A stretch of DNA of 64,000 nt from CAZAZQ01 sp964489705. GTDB taxonomy: Bacteria; Zixibacteria; MSB-5A5; GN15; FEB-12. The stretch lies in contig CAZAZQ010000014.1 of assembly GCA_964489705.1 (NCBI GenBank), positions 1 through 64,000 of the forward strand, written 5' to 3'. Positions 33,120-43,057 of the stretch are shown piece by piece. The stretch's first letter is position 1, and every line of letters starts with the position of its first letter. The notes under the pieces were generated by a model, which was not told the origin of the DNA, did not search any database, and saw only the letters and a program-made list of their open reading frames with translations. The translations under genes were made by a program, and so were the position numbers.

Positions 33120-35365
33120 TACACCTCTTCCTCCACCTTCTCCTTGGTCGGATAGACCACCCGATGGTGGAACGTCGCTATCAACATCTGTGCAAAAGCT
33201 TCTTTAATCTTCGCCAAGTCGCGCAAAGTGAGAGGACATTCATCCAATTCTCCCAGTTGGAAGCGGTCGTTGATAATCCGCTGAATCAAGTTGTTCATCC
33301 GTGCTGGGGTCGGCTCGTCAAGAGTGCGGCTTGCCGCCTCCACCGCATCCGCCAGCATCACAATCGCCGTCTCACGGGTCTGGGGTTTGGGCCCCGGGTA
33401 ACGGAACTTGTCGATGCTCGATTTATCCTCGCCTTGCTTGATGGCTTTATCGTAAAAGTAACTCATCACCATCGTCCCGTGATGCTCTTCGATGAAGTTC
33501 AACACGTCATCCGGCAAGCCGGCTTCTTCGCCCAACGCCCGACCTTTTTTCACGTGAGCCGTCAGGATAATGGCGGACATGGAAGGCGTCAATGATTCAT
33601 GCTTGGACTTGACGCTCAACTGATTTTCGACAAAATACTCGGGAATTTCCATTTTCCCGATGTCGTGGTAATAAGCCCCCACCCGAGCCAAGAGGGAATT
33701 GCCGCCGATGGCTTTCGCTCCCGCTTCCGACAGGTTCCCTACATTAAGTGAGTGCTGGAAGGTACCCGGCGCTTCCAAAGCCAACCGCTTCAACAACGGG
33801 TGGTTCAAATCCGAAAGCTCCAGCAAGGTAATATCGGTGGTGATGCCGAAGAGCGACTCGAAAACCGGCAATATCCCGATAGTAAGAAAGGCGGCGACAA
33901 AACCGTTGACGACCCCGTAGCCCATTTCCGTCAGTATCTCCGGGTTCGGGGTCAGCTTCATGTTTTCCACCAGGAGGATAAACAAGGCATAGGTCACGGC
34001 GACGGAAAACATAATTTTGAAAAAGTGCGAACGCCGCCGCACCCGGCGGGAAGTAAAGCATGCCACCGTCCCCACCACCACTGTCATGAACGACAAGGTA
34101 AAGTTGAACCGATGGAGAATACCCAACAACAACGCCAAGAGCACTGTCGTGAGCACTCCCACTTCGGCATCGAAGAGTATCGTCACCATCATCGGCAAGA
34201 CCGCCACCGGGAAGAGGTACAACGAGAGTTCCCACCGATCGGTCAAATAGACCAAAAAGACCTGCAAGGCAAACACCAGCAACAGGGCGAAGACCTTCGG
34301 GTTGGAGTGGAACATCTCTCGCCGGAAATGAAACAAAAAGAGGTACAGCCCGGCAAATACCACCGCCACCAAGAGAATTCGCGTGAGAGCAGGCGCCACG
34401 ATGGCGAACCACCCTTTTTGCGCCGCCTGGGCACGCAGAATTTTTTCCATCTCCTGAAGAATACGAGCCTGCCGTTCCGACACCCGCATTCCCGACCGGA
34501 CGATAATATCCCCCTTCTCCACGATTTCTTTGACGTCGGAAATCGCCGCCAGCTCTTCCTGAAGTTTGCGGTTGTACTCCGCCAGGTTCACTTTCAAATT
34601 GGGGACGATAAACGAGCGCCCGATGAGGTAGTAATATTCGACATCGATGGAATCGGTAGCGGAAAGACGATTGAGAAGGGTCAGCAAGCGCGCGCTTGCC
34701 AAAGCGACATCAAGCAACCGTTCGCGCGGGTGCAACGTCTTTTGCTCCCCTTCGCGGATGAGGACGTTTTTCCCTCGGATGTTGGGAATGGCATGGAGAT
34801 CCGACACCACTCCGATTTTGTAAATATCGTCTCGGAATATCCGCTCCAGATGTTGGTAGACTTGAGGTAAGTCATCGCGTTGCAAAGAAAAGCGGATGGC
34901 TTTCTGGCTCAACAAGGGATAGCGTTGCGAGATGACTTCCTCAAGCTGCCGCTCATCGTACCCGTCCGTTGTGTCCATCGTCCGGAGAGAATCCACCAGC
35001 CGGAAAAAGCCTTTCATGTTCTCAAAAATCTGGTGCGTCAAAGCGGTATCTCTATCGATTACAAAGGGGACGGAAAGGCGAACCACTTCCTGTTCGTCCT
35101 TGAGCTCCGCTTCGGTTTTGTAAACGACAATCTGGAAGGGGGCAATTAAATCTTCCAGCGATATTTCTCCCTTCCGAGGCATATCGAGCGGGTCATAGAG
35201 GTGCTTTCCCGGGTAGAACACCCCGATAAACACCGACGCCGCTACGAAGAGGAGAATCTTGACCGTCTTCGCCTTCACGGTCGGGACATACTTCTGGCGG
35301 CTTTCGCTTTGAACCCGAAAGAGTTTGCGAATCCGCCGCTTCAATTTTATGAGCAAGGAAAGCAT
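33119..35365 (-). CDS. 7TM-HD phosphohydrolase (PgpH/YqfF-type)
   Basis: 748 residues. One N-terminal membrane helix (KILLFVAASVFIGVFYPG), an extracytoplasmic 7TMR-HDED domain (about residues 60-320), then seven membrane helices (about 330-500) and a cytoplasmic HD domain with HSLNVGNLSEAG, YYHDIGK and HHGTMVM. Listeria PgpH of this architecture degrades c-di-AMP. I infer a cyclic-dinucleotide phosphodiesterase. It is in the usual place between phoH and ybeY. Confidence 0.93.
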   Translation of the reverse strand: MLSLLIKLKRRIRKLFRVQSESRQKYVPTVKAKTVKILLFVAASVFIGVFYPGKHLYDPLDMPRKGEISLEDLIAPFQIVVYKTEAELKDEQEVVRLSVPFVIDRDTALTHQIFENMKGFFRLVDSLRTMDTTDGYDERQLEEVISQRYPLLSQKAIRFSLQRDDLPQVYQHLERIFRDDIYKIGVVSDLHAIPNIRGKNVLIREGEQKTLHPRERLLDVALASARLLTLLNRLSATDSIDVEYYYLIGRSFIVPNLKVNLAEYNRKLQEELAAISDVKEIVEKGDIIVRSGMRVSERQARILQEMEKILRAQAAQKGWFAIVAPALTRILLVAVVFAGLYLFLFHFRREMFHSNPKVFALLLVFALQVFLVYLTDRWELSLYLFPVAVLPMMVTILFDAEVGVLTTVLLALLLGILHRFNFTLSFMTVVVGTVACFTSRRVRRRSHFFKIMFSVAVTYALFILLVENMKLTPNPEILTEMGYGVVNGFVAAFLTIGILPVFESLFGITTDITLLELSDLNHPLLKRLALEAPGTFQHSLNVGNLSEAGAKAIGGNSLLARVGAYYHDIGKMEIPEYFVENQLSVKSKHESLTPSMSAIILTAHVKKGRALGEEAGLPDDVLNFIEEHHGTMVMSYFYDKAIKQGEDKSSIDKFRYPGPKPQTRETAIVMLADAVEAASRTLDEPTPARMNNLIQRIINDRFQLGELDECPLTLRDLAKIKEAFAQMLIATFHHRVVYPTKEKVEEEV

Positions 35366-35395
35366 AGAATGTCAACCGCCCCGGGTATCGACCTG

Positions 35396-36379
35396 CTACC
35401 CCTTTCGTTTCGGTTTTTCGTACTTCTCGTACGCTTTGATGATACTCTGTACCAAGTGATGCCGCACCACATCTTTTTCCGTGAGATAGACAAACTCAAT
35501 CCCCGGTATCCCCTTGAGAATTTTCTGAACCTTCACCAGCCCCGACGAATGCGGCTCATCCAAGTCGATTTGAGTAATATCTCCCGTCACCACCGCTTTC
35601 GATTTCTCTCCGATGCGGGTGAGGAACATTTTCATTTGGGCGTTGGTGGTGTTCTGCGCTTCATCGAGAACGACAAACGCTTCGTTCAACGTCCGCCCTC
35701 GCATAAACGCCAGCGGTGCGATTTCAATGACGCCGATTTCGAGCAACTTACGGATTTTATCCGGCTGCATCATATCATAAAGGGCATCGTATACGGGCCG
35801 TAAATAAGGGTCAACCTTGGCACGAATATCTCCCGGCAGAAAGCCCAATGACTCTCCAGCCTCGACCGCCGGACGGGTAAAAATAATGCGGGTCACTCTG
35901 TTTGCCTTCAGCTCCGCCACCGCCATAGCGACGGCAAGGTACGTCTTCCCCGTCCCTGCCGGACCGATGGAAAAGACGATGTCGTTTTTGTTGACTGCTT
36001 CCAGGTAACGGGTTTGCCCGATGGTTTTCGGCTTGATGACTTTCTTCAACGAGCTTGCCAACAGTTTCTCGGTGGAGATGGCATCGGCGGGACCGAAACC
36101 GTTTTCTTTCACCATGGCAATAGCATAGGTCAGGTACTGCTCGGTGATGTACTCTCCTTGCTTGATGCGGGTAATCAAATCATCCAGCAAACGATAGACC
36201 CGCTCGACATCATCGGGGGGACCTTCGATGATGATTTTGTCCCCCCGCGCCACCACCGCGCTCAGAAAATTGGATTCGATAATTCGTAAAAACGAGTGGT
36301 TCTGCCCAAACAGAACCCGTTGATCGATCCCTTCGAGAGTAAACGTTCGAACGGTCGTATCTTCTTGATGAAGGTTCAT
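35396..36379 (-). CDS. phoH: PhoH-family ATPase
   Basis: 327 residues. N-terminal KH-like segment, then a P-loop ATPase: Walker A GPAGTGKTYLAVAMA, a strongly conserved RPAVEAGESLGFLPGD, Walker B EAFVVLDEAQNTT and sensor VVTGDITQIDL. PhoH/YbeZ works with YbeY in RNA processing. It begins 12 bases after aspS and is followed by the HD phosphohydrolase. Confidence 0.95.
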   Translation of the reverse strand: MNLHQEDTTVRTFTLEGIDQRVLFGQNHSFLRIIESNFLSAVVARGDKIIIEGPPDDVERVYRLLDDLITRIKQGEYITEQYLTYAIAMVKENGFGPADAISTEKLLASSLKKVIKPKTIGQTRYLEAVNKNDIVFSIGPAGTGKTYLAVAMAVAELKANRVTRIIFTRPAVEAGESLGFLPGDIRAKVDPYLRPVYDALYDMMQPDKIRKLLEIGVIEIAPLAFMRGRTLNEAFVVLDEAQNTTNAQMKMFLTRIGEKSKAVVTGDITQIDLDEPHSSGLVKVQKILKGIPGIEFVYLTEKDVVRHHLVQSIIKAYEKYEKPKRKG

Positions 36380-36391
36380 AGAGAGCGGCGC

Positions 36392-38218
36392 TTACGCCTT
36401 GTCCTCCTTGATTATTAAGCCCAATTCTTCAAGCTGCTCCGGATCCAGCGGCGCCGGGGAGCCGTCCATCAACGACAAAGCGTTGGTGGTCTTGGGAAAA
36501 GCGATGACGTCCCGAATCGACTCCGTACCGGTCATTATCGACACCAACCGGTCCAAACCGGCGGCGATGCCGGCATGGGGCGGCGCGCCGTATTCCAACG
36601 CCCGCAGCAAAAAGCCGAACATCTTTTCTGCTCGTTCCGAATCGATACCCAATATCTGCAATATCTTCTCTTGAAGTTCACGCCTATTTATCCGCTGCCC
36701 GCCGGAAGCGATTTCCCACCCGTTGACGACCAAATCGTATTGCAACGCCCGCGCCCGCCGCCACGGGTGCCGGGGATCATCGCCGGAATACGAGGTGGTG
36801 AAACCTTCGTCAATCAACGGCAGATCTTCCTCGAAAGGATGGGAAACGATGTTGTGCATCGCTTGAAAGCGCCGGGTTTCCTCATCGAACTCAAACAACG
36901 GAAAATGAGTTACCCACAAAAACTTCCATTCATCCTTTCGAATCAAATTGTGTTCCCGACCCAAATATAAGCGAAGCTGCCCCAAAATCTCCTCGGTTTT
37001 TTGTTTTTTATCGGAAATGATGAAAACCGCATCACCGACCTTGGCACCGGACGCGGCACATATCCGCTCGGCAACCTCTTCCCCGATGAATTTCAAGATA
37101 GGTGATTTATCACCGTCCGGGGTTCGTAAAATATACGCCAACCCACCGGCGCCGAATTCTTTCGCCTTCTCGGTCAGGATATCAATCTGCTTACGGGAAT
37201 AGGTGCCGCCACCCGGCAGGACGATTCCTTTCACGACCCCACCCGCTTCGACATTTTGGGCGAAAACCTTGAAGCCGCATCCTTTCACTTCGTCGGTCAA
37301 ATCGACCAGCTCCATTTCAAAGCGCAGATCCGGCTTGTCTATTCCCCAGCGACGCATCACTTCGTCGTAGGTATAGCGCGGAAAGGGGATTTCCAACTCG
37401 ACGTTAAGCATTTTCTTCAGTAAATCCGCCATCAATCCTTCCATGACGGCAAAGACATCGTCGGGGGTAGCAAACGACATCTCCAAATCAATTTGCGTGT
37501 GTTCCGGTTGTCGGTCGGAGCGCAAATCTTCATCGCGCAGACAGCGTGCGATTTGGAAGTACTTGTCATACCCGGCAATCATCAATATCTGCTTCAAAAG
37601 CTGCGGCGACTGCGGGAGAGCATAAAACTTACCACGGGAAATGCGGCTCGGCACCACGTAGTCGCGAGCCCCCTCCGGCGTCGAGCGAATCAACAACGGC
37701 GTTTCTATCTCATAAAAACCGAGCGAACTGAGGTAGTTGCGCACTTCCAGCGTCGCATAGTGACGAAAGCGCAACCGCTCTTGAAACGGCTTGCGGCGCA
37801 AATCCAAGTAACGAAATTCCAAGCGGAGCTGTTCGTTGGCATTCGTTTCATCGGTGATTTCGAACGGCGGGGTTTTCGACTCTGAAATGATGTAAAACTC
37901 TTCTACCCGCACTTCTATTTCACCGGTCGCCAGCCGCTCGTTTTTCATCCCCTCCGGACGGGGGGCAACTTCGCCGACGGCAGCAACCACGAATTCATGT
38001 CGTGCCCGGTTCGCTTCCTCCAGCATTTCGGGAGCGATAGTGTTCGGGTCTATTACAATTTGAGTGATACCGTACCTGTCACGCAAGTCGATAAAGAACA
38101 ATCCGCCGAGATTTCGGTAGCTGTTCACCCATCCGTTCAACCGGACTTTCGTACCCACATGAGAAAGACGCAACTCGCCGCAGGTGTGAGTTCTTTTAAT
38201 ATCCGAAAATTTTACCAA
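36392..38218 (-). CDS. aspS: Aspartyl-tRNA synthetase
   Basis: 608 residues, the bacterial type with GAD insertion. OB-fold anticodon domain (VRLNGWVNSYRNLGGLFFID), class II motifs (motif 2 region FQIARCLRDEDLRSDRQPEH, motif 3 AAGLDRLVSIMTG) and the GAD domain near residue 330. It starts with TTG 38218 behind a strong AGAGGAGAG, unusual for a synthetase gene. It is first in the aspS-phoH-HD-ybeY-corC run. It is not known from sequence whether it also charges tRNA-Asn. Confidence 0.96.
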   Translation of the reverse strand: MVKFSDIKRTHTCGELRLSHVGTKVRLNGWVNSYRNLGGLFFIDLRDRYGITQIVIDPNTIAPEMLEEANRARHEFVVAAVGEVAPRPEGMKNERLATGEIEVRVEEFYIISESKTPPFEITDETNANEQLRLEFRYLDLRRKPFQERLRFRHYATLEVRNYLSSLGFYEIETPLLIRSTPEGARDYVVPSRISRGKFYALPQSPQLLKQILMIAGYDKYFQIARCLRDEDLRSDRQPEHTQIDLEMSFATPDDVFAVMEGLMADLLKKMLNVELEIPFPRYTYDEVMRRWGIDKPDLRFEMELVDLTDEVKGCGFKVFAQNVEAGGVVKGIVLPGGGTYSRKQIDILTEKAKEFGAGGLAYILRTPDGDKSPILKFIGEEVAERICAASGAKVGDAVFIISDKKQKTEEILGQLRLYLGREHNLIRKDEWKFLWVTHFPLFEFDEETRRFQAMHNIVSHPFEEDLPLIDEGFTTSYSGDDPRHPWRRARALQYDLVVNGWEIASGGQRINRRELQEKILQILGIDSERAEKMFGFLLRALEYGAPPHAGIAAGLDRLVSIMTGTESIRDVIAFPKTTNALSLMDGSPAPLDPEQLEELGLIIKEDKA

Positions 38219-38567
38219 AACTCTCCTCTAACTCTGTGCCGTTTACTTACTTATCGGCAATATCCCGCAAACAAAAGAGCGAAAGTGCCGTTTTTTTGAA
38301 AGTACACCAACAATACCCGAAAGTCAAGGCTGCTTCCAAAAACGGCGGTGACGCTCTTTTCACACAGGAAAACATCTCACTGCAAGCTATGGGCATCCAA
38401 ACAAAACGGTCGGGAAAGAAATCCTGTGCAGAACAGCGTTGGTGCGTTACTGTGCCATCGGAAAGTAAAGCATGCGTAGAATGCAAACAACAAGACAGCG
38501 CAGGCTCAAACCATTACTCGCATTCTCTTCGCATCCTCTTTTTCAGTATACCGTCACTCTCTTACGG
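38219..38567. other. Divergent intergenic region between aspS and the EIIA gene
   Basis: About 350 bases without a convincing gene. A 111-codon plus-strand frame at 38236-38571 has no ribosome site and no recognisable composition. GCCGATAA on the minus strand (38258-38251) lies 33 bases upstream of the aspS start. CACAGGA (about 38362) and TCCTGTG (about 38422) form a distant inverted pair. Confidence 0.4.
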
Positions 38568-38597
38568 TTGACAAAACGAGTTTTCCCCCGCTATATT
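38568..38597 (+). promoter_or_regulatory. Sigma-70 promoter for the EIIA gene
   Basis: TTGACA (38568-38573), 18-base spacer, TATATT (38592-38597). Transcription from about 38604 would leave the ATG at 38605 without a leader, so the ATG at 38638 is the likely start. Confidence 0.65.
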
Positions 38598-38637
38598 CGC
38601 CTAAATGTGCGTATGCCACCCGCCGATACAAGTTACT

Positions 38638-39138
38638 ATGAAGATTTCGCGTTACATAAACGAGGAGCTTGTCAAGCTGGAGATGGAAACCGTCATCGAA
38701 CCGCCCGAAGAAGGTGTGTCCATCGAACGATGGCGGCAAAAGAGCAAAGAGCTTATCCTCGCGGAGTTGGTCGACCTGTTGAGCAACCATGCCCGGGTGG
38801 GCAACCGCAACAAGCTGCTGACCGACTTCATCAACCGCGAGAAAAAAGCCTCCACCGCCATCGGCTCCGGCATCGCCCTGCCGCACATCCGCTCCAAGCA
38901 CGCTTCCGAGTTTATGATGGCGTTCGCCCGTTCCACCACCGGCTACGACTTCGATTCCCCCGATAACGAACCCACTCACCTTTTCTTCATCATGGCGGCG
39001 CCGCCGTATGACGACACGTTATATTTGAAAGTCTTCAAAGCGCTGGCGGAAATGCTCCAGTACGAGTCCTTCCGCGAAGAGCTCATGTCGATTCAATCCC
39101 CCGGAGAGCTGATGCGGGTTCTCCGCGCCATGGAATAA
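38638..39138 (+). CDS. PTS EIIA (Fru/Ntr-type) domain protein
   Basis: 166 residues from ATG 38638. The fold and the phospho-acceptor site GSGIALPHIRSKH match PTS_EIIA_2, the family of EIIA-Fru and regulatory PtsN. A 40-residue N-terminal extension precedes it. No EIIB, EIIC, HPr or EI lies nearby, so it is more likely a regulatory phosphocarrier than part of sugar uptake. It converges with the YihY gene, stops being five bases apart. Confidence 0.85.
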   Translation: MKISRYINEELVKLEMETVIEPPEEGVSIERWRQKSKELILAELVDLLSNHARVGNRNKLLTDFINREKKASTAIGSGIALPHIRSKHASEFMMAFARSTTGYDFDSPDNEPTHLFFIMAAPPYDDTLYLKVFKALAEMLQYESFREELMSIQSPGELMRVLRAME

Positions 39139-39143
39139 GAATA

Positions 39144-40112
39144 TCATTCGTTATTGAAAAAACTCGCCTTCGTTGATTTGGTGCGGCTGGCTTTGAGCAC
39201 TTCCAACCGTTCGCGGTACAACTGTCCGATCTCCGCCCCCATGATAAACACAATCGAAGAGTAATAGATCCAAAAGATGACGACCACCAAGAGGACATAC
39301 GTCCCATACACTTTTTTCAACGAGGCGAAGTTGGTGATGTAATAGCCGAAGAGCTGCTTGGCGATTTCCCAGAGGATGGTCGCTACCGCCGCACTGACCG
39401 CCGTGACCCGCTTGCTCATCTTGACGTACGGAATCAAATAGTACAGTGTGAAAAAGACGACAAACACGATGGCAAGCGAGACGATGCGGAAGGAAAAATT
39501 CTGGACGAAGCTCAAACGGAAGAATTCCAAGTAAGTAATTTTATGCGCCAAGTCCTTGACCACTTCCAAAATCGGCAGAGAGGTGGTCGAGACCAAGAAG
39601 AACAACAAAACCAACAAAATCATCCCGAAATCGCGCAGCTTGGCAATAAGGACGTGCTTGCCACGCTCCACGCGGAAAACGCGGTTGAGAATGGTGCGCA
39701 TACTGCTGAACAAGCCGCTGGCGGCGAACAGTAATCCGATGACGCCCACAAAGGCGGCGGTATGCTTGTACCCGTGAATTTGAAGCAGAAAACCGTGAAG
39801 CCGGGAAAAGATAAGCTCCTTGGCATATGAGGAATATTCTTCATAGGGAATAAACCGATCGACGTAGGTGCCTATCTCTCGTTGCAGCGAGTCCAACGAG
39901 CTGGTTTCCAGGACGTTGACTAAAATCGCGAAGATAATCAAGACGAACGGAATGATACAAACAAAGAGCGAAAACGCCAGTCCCGCCGCCGACAAGAAAA
40001 CGTGGTGCTCGTCCGCCCGGTGGTACACGCCGTTGATGTAGTAGCGCAACGACGGAAAGAAAGAACCGGCGATTCTCTTCCCTTTGTTTGCCAACCTCGC
40101 TAACAATGCCAT
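39144..40112 (-). CDS. YihY/BrkB-family membrane protein
   Basis: 322 residues with six helices. The family signature region is FLSAAGLAFSLFVCIIPFVL near residue 40, and VIFWIYYSSIVFIMGAEIGQ near the C-terminus. Members were once called RNase BN by error; the role is unclear, though some resemble envelope or transport proteins. The C-terminal tail is basic. Confidence 0.9.
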   Translation of the reverse strand: MALLARLANKGKRIAGSFFPSLRYYINGVYHRADEHHVFLSAAGLAFSLFVCIIPFVLIIFAILVNVLETSSLDSLQREIGTYVDRFIPYEEYSSYAKELIFSRLHGFLLQIHGYKHTAAFVGVIGLLFAASGLFSSMRTILNRVFRVERGKHVLIAKLRDFGMILLVLLFFLVSTTSLPILEVVKDLAHKITYLEFFRLSFVQNFSFRIVSLAIVFVVFFTLYYLIPYVKMSKRVTAVSAAVATILWEIAKQLFGYYITNFASLKKVYGTYVLLVVVIFWIYYSSIVFIMGAEIGQLYRERLEVLKASRTKSTKASFFNNE

Positions 40113-40200
40113 CGCTTCTTCGGTTACTCCCTTCGGACGTGTGAGCGTTCCCGTTCAAGCCATAATTATACGCCGAAGCTCCCCAGGGGAGCCGACGAGC

Positions 40201-42423
40201 TTACTTCTTTTTTACTTTGTCCTGCGACAAGACACCGTAAAATTCGTTGAAGACAAACTTCTCGGGCTTCGCCTCAAAGGGACCCAAAGAAAACTCGGTC
40301 TGCCCGGCGGTAACGGTCCCCCGGAGATAGCGCCATTGGTTGTCGTCAAACCCGACTTGAAGAGGCACCAACGTGGTAAAATCGGGAGCGACCCCTTTGG
40401 TTTCGACCTTCACATCGAGGAAGTAAGAATCTCCATCTTTGCGGGTTCGGTACTCAACTTTGAACTTGGGATAATTGCGCCCGTACAACCATTGCTTGAA
40501 GAACCAATCGAGCGAACCGCCATAATGTTTCTCCGCCAAAGCGACAAAATCCCGGTTGGAAAACGGTTTCATGTTGCAATAGACCGCCAAATCCCCGAGG
40601 AAACGAAGGAATTTCTGCTCCGATTGAGTTTCGAGGTCATAAAACAAGAAACGCAACATGTGCATCAACCAGACGCCTTTGTTCACGCGGATGGACCTTT
40701 TAACCCGCTCGCCCGCCGCCAAAGGCATGTCATGCTTGTTGTCGGCTTCGATAAAAATCGAATCCCGCCTGCTCAGCAGGTTGGTTTGGTACACCGCCCC
40801 CTGCCGGGTATGCACGAACATCAACGCCAGATACTGCGGCAGCGCTTCCGCCATCCAGGCTTCCCGGTCAGACGCCGGTTGGAACGACGGTCCGAACCAC
40901 TGCCGGGCGACCGCTTCCGCCGCCACCACATCGAAGCCGCCGATTAATTCCATATACCCTTCGGTGGCGCACGCCGTCTGCGGCGTCATGATAATGCCCG
41001 GCATGGCATCGGTACGTTCGGGAATGATGTATTCGACAAAGGCATTGGGCGGACCTCCGAGGTAGTTCGTCATGTAGTTGAAGGCTTCCGTTATCCCTTC
41101 GCGGAAGGTCTCGTCGGGGATAAAACATCCCACCAACCGACGGGAAATGTGCATCGGTTTGAGAAAATTCAAAGTGATGCCCATTTTCGATTGAATCGGG
41201 ATGGTGTCGACGTCGGAGGGATAGGCATAAAAATAGAAATCCTTATACGCACTGTTCGAGGAAACGGTAAACTGCGCCCGTTTGTTGTCCAGCGGCGTGA
41301 CTTCTCCCATACCGGAAACGAAGTAGTTATACCCTTTGGGAATGACGAAGGTAAACTGATGCGGGCAGACGTGCGGATCGGCGACATACGGGAGGCAGGT
41401 TTTGAATTTCTTCCCCCGGTACCAAAGGGTAAACCGTAACGTATCGTTCTTGTAGTGATATTCTGGAAGTATTATCCCAATATGCTTGAAGTCCTTGCGG
41501 CGGTAATAATCGACCGGTTTGCCGTCGAAATAAATCGAATCCTCTTTCATTTGCGGCGGCAGAAAGAGCGAGACAAACCGAAGGCTGTCGGCATTTACTC
41601 TCACCGTGATGGTAACTTCCGCCGTGTCGATCGACATCCCATCAATACCGCCGACCACCAACCTTCCGCTCTTCTCCAAAGCGGTCGTGGGGTACGGTAT
41701 CTCGGACATCTCGGCATCGGCGTAAACGTTACGCTCCCGCCGCTGAAACGACGCCGCCGGGGTTGCGGCGATGTCGCTGACACCGTATTCATAGTCAATG
41801 CTGACCTCCTCGGGACGGTTGGGATCGAAGGTAAAGACGTACCGGTTAAAACTTATCCAAAAATAACCATCTTTGTTCCGCTCGTACAGCGAGCGCAGCA
41901 ATTGGAAGTAATTGTCATACGTATGTAAAATGGTTGGCTTGAAAAAGGCTTCGGAATGGGCTTGCTTCACAGTCGTGAAGACCTTCCACTTCAACTCCTT
42001 TTGCTCGAAAGTAAATTTCTCCTTCAACGCCGTATCGAAATCATCCCCCATCCGAATGAGAGCGACGTCAAACTCCTCGTCGACCACGCTGTCTTTGGCA
42101 ATCCCTTCCAACGCCATGCGTTCAAGGTGCGAGGGGATATCGATGTGGGCTTTCCCTTTTCCAACGAAAATCGCCGTGGTCGGGCGGCCGTCGACATAGC
42201 GCAACAAGTGAATCGTTCCTTTGATAAACGTAAAAGTCGCCACATCTTTGTGGTAAACAAAATTTTCAATCTTGGCTTGTTCCCCGACGTTGTTCAGCAA
42301 GTCCATGTCCAACGCCGAGTATTTCTTTTTGAACTCCTTGAAAAAGTCGGTTTCCGGGGCGGCACATGCTGCCGTCGCCCAAACCGACATCACCAGAAAA
42401 AGAAAAAATCTTCGTAACCGCAT
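40201..42423 (-). CDS. Exported M1-peptidase-like protein without the zinc site
   Basis: About 740 residues from ATG 42423, chosen for AGAAGGA eight bases upstream; the signal peptide is MRLRRFFLFLVMSVWATAAC. The central domain has M1 aminopeptidase layout, but where HELAHQWFG is expected the sequence reads EAVARQWFG (about 40894-40920), so both His ligands and the catalytic Glu are gone. The downstream region WMAEALPQYLA still holds the position of the third ligand Glu. The typical M1 FFKQWLYGRNYPKF segment follows. It is therefore probably a non-catalytic scaffold or binding protein. A beta-rich N-terminal half precedes the domain. Confidence 0.85.
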   Translation of the reverse strand: MRLRRFFLFLVMSVWATAACAAPETDFFKEFKKKYSALDMDLLNNVGEQAKIENFVYHKDVATFTFIKGTIHLLRYVDGRPTTAIFVGKGKAHIDIPSHLERMALEGIAKDSVVDEEFDVALIRMGDDFDTALKEKFTFEQKELKWKVFTTVKQAHSEAFFKPTILHTYDNYFQLLRSLYERNKDGYFWISFNRYVFTFDPNRPEEVSIDYEYGVSDIAATPAASFQRRERNVYADAEMSEIPYPTTALEKSGRLVVGGIDGMSIDTAEVTITVRVNADSLRFVSLFLPPQMKEDSIYFDGKPVDYYRRKDFKHIGIILPEYHYKNDTLRFTLWYRGKKFKTCLPYVADPHVCPHQFTFVIPKGYNYFVSGMGEVTPLDNKRAQFTVSSNSAYKDFYFYAYPSDVDTIPIQSKMGITLNFLKPMHISRRLVGCFIPDETFREGITEAFNYMTNYLGGPPNAFVEYIIPERTDAMPGIIMTPQTACATEGYMELIGGFDVVAAEAVARQWFGPSFQPASDREAWMAEALPQYLALMFVHTRQGAVYQTNLLSRRDSIFIEADNKHDMPLAAGERVKRSIRVNKGVWLMHMLRFLFYDLETQSEQKFLRFLGDLAVYCNMKPFSNRDFVALAEKHYGGSLDWFFKQWLYGRNYPKFKVEYRTRKDGDSYFLDVKVETKGVAPDFTTLVPLQVGFDDNQWRYLRGTVTAGQTEFSLGPFEAKPEKFVFNEFYGVLSQDKVKKK

Positions 42424-42564
42424 ACTTTTCATCCTTCTGAAAACAGTTTTTCCTAATAACGAACCAATCACCCCTTTTGTCAATCGGACAGCGGGAATAA
42501 TTGCGGGAAGAGATTGCTGACAAGGGCGAAGAACGCGACAACAGCGGGAAAAACGGTTTTTCGG

Positions 42565-42592
42565 TTGTCTTTTGCTTTTGCCGTGCTATATT
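42565..42592 (+). promoter_or_regulatory. Promoter of the dtd operon
   Basis: TTGTCT (42565-42570), 16-base spacer, TATATT (42587-42592); start expected near 42599, 15 bases before the dtd ATG. This excludes the upstream ATG at 42572 as translation start. Confidence 0.55.
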
Positions 42593-42613
42593 TCCCGCCG
42601 AGGTGTGCAAACT

Positions 42614-43057
42614 ATGCGAGTATTGGTACAACGAACTACCGGAGCCGAAGTCTGGATTGAAGGAAAGCAGCACAGCAAAACCGCTGCCGGTCTTCTCCTG
42701 TTGGTAGGCACCAAAACCGGTGACCAAGAAGGCTCCTGTGGCTTTCTGGCGGACAAAGCGGTAAACCTGCGCATCTTTGAAGATGCCCAGGGGAAGATGA
42801 ACCTGTCGGCACTGGAGGTCAACGCAGAGATTATGATAGTCTCTCAGTTCACCCTTTATGCCGACACCCGAAAGGGACGCCGCCCTTCTTTTGTCGACGC
42901 CATGGAACCGGTCGAAGCCGAACGCCTGTACAACCGATTTGTCGAGTTGGTGAAGGCTTCCGGTTTGACTGTGCAAACCGGCGTTTTCGGCGCCAAGATG
43001 GACATTAAGTTTACCAACCATGGTCCCGTTACCATCCTCCTCGAACATGAACTATAA
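42614..43057 (+). CDS. dtd: D-aminoacyl-tRNA deacylase
   Basis: 147 residues from ATG 42614. The family motifs SQFTLYADTRKGRRPSF and the Gly-cisPro loop (here NHGPVT, usually NSGPVT or similar) are present. DTD frees D-amino acids from mischarged tRNA. It overlaps maf by 11 bases. Confidence 0.95.
   Translation: MRVLVQRTTGAEVWIEGKQHSKTAAGLLLLVGTKTGDQEGSCGFLADKAVNLRIFEDAQGKMNLSALEVNAEIMIVSQFTLYADTRKGRRPSFVDAMEPVEAERLYNRFVELVKASGLTVQTGVFGAKMDIKFTNHGPVTILLEHEL

Noticed and set aside
38251..38258. FliA-type promoter for aspS
   Set aside because: Only the GCCGATAA octamer matches, the -35 part does not, and aspS is a housekeeping gene.
38236..38571. 111-codon plus-strand frame between aspS and the EIIA gene
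   Set aside because: No ribosome site, no signal or domain, and the EIIA promoter begins at its end.
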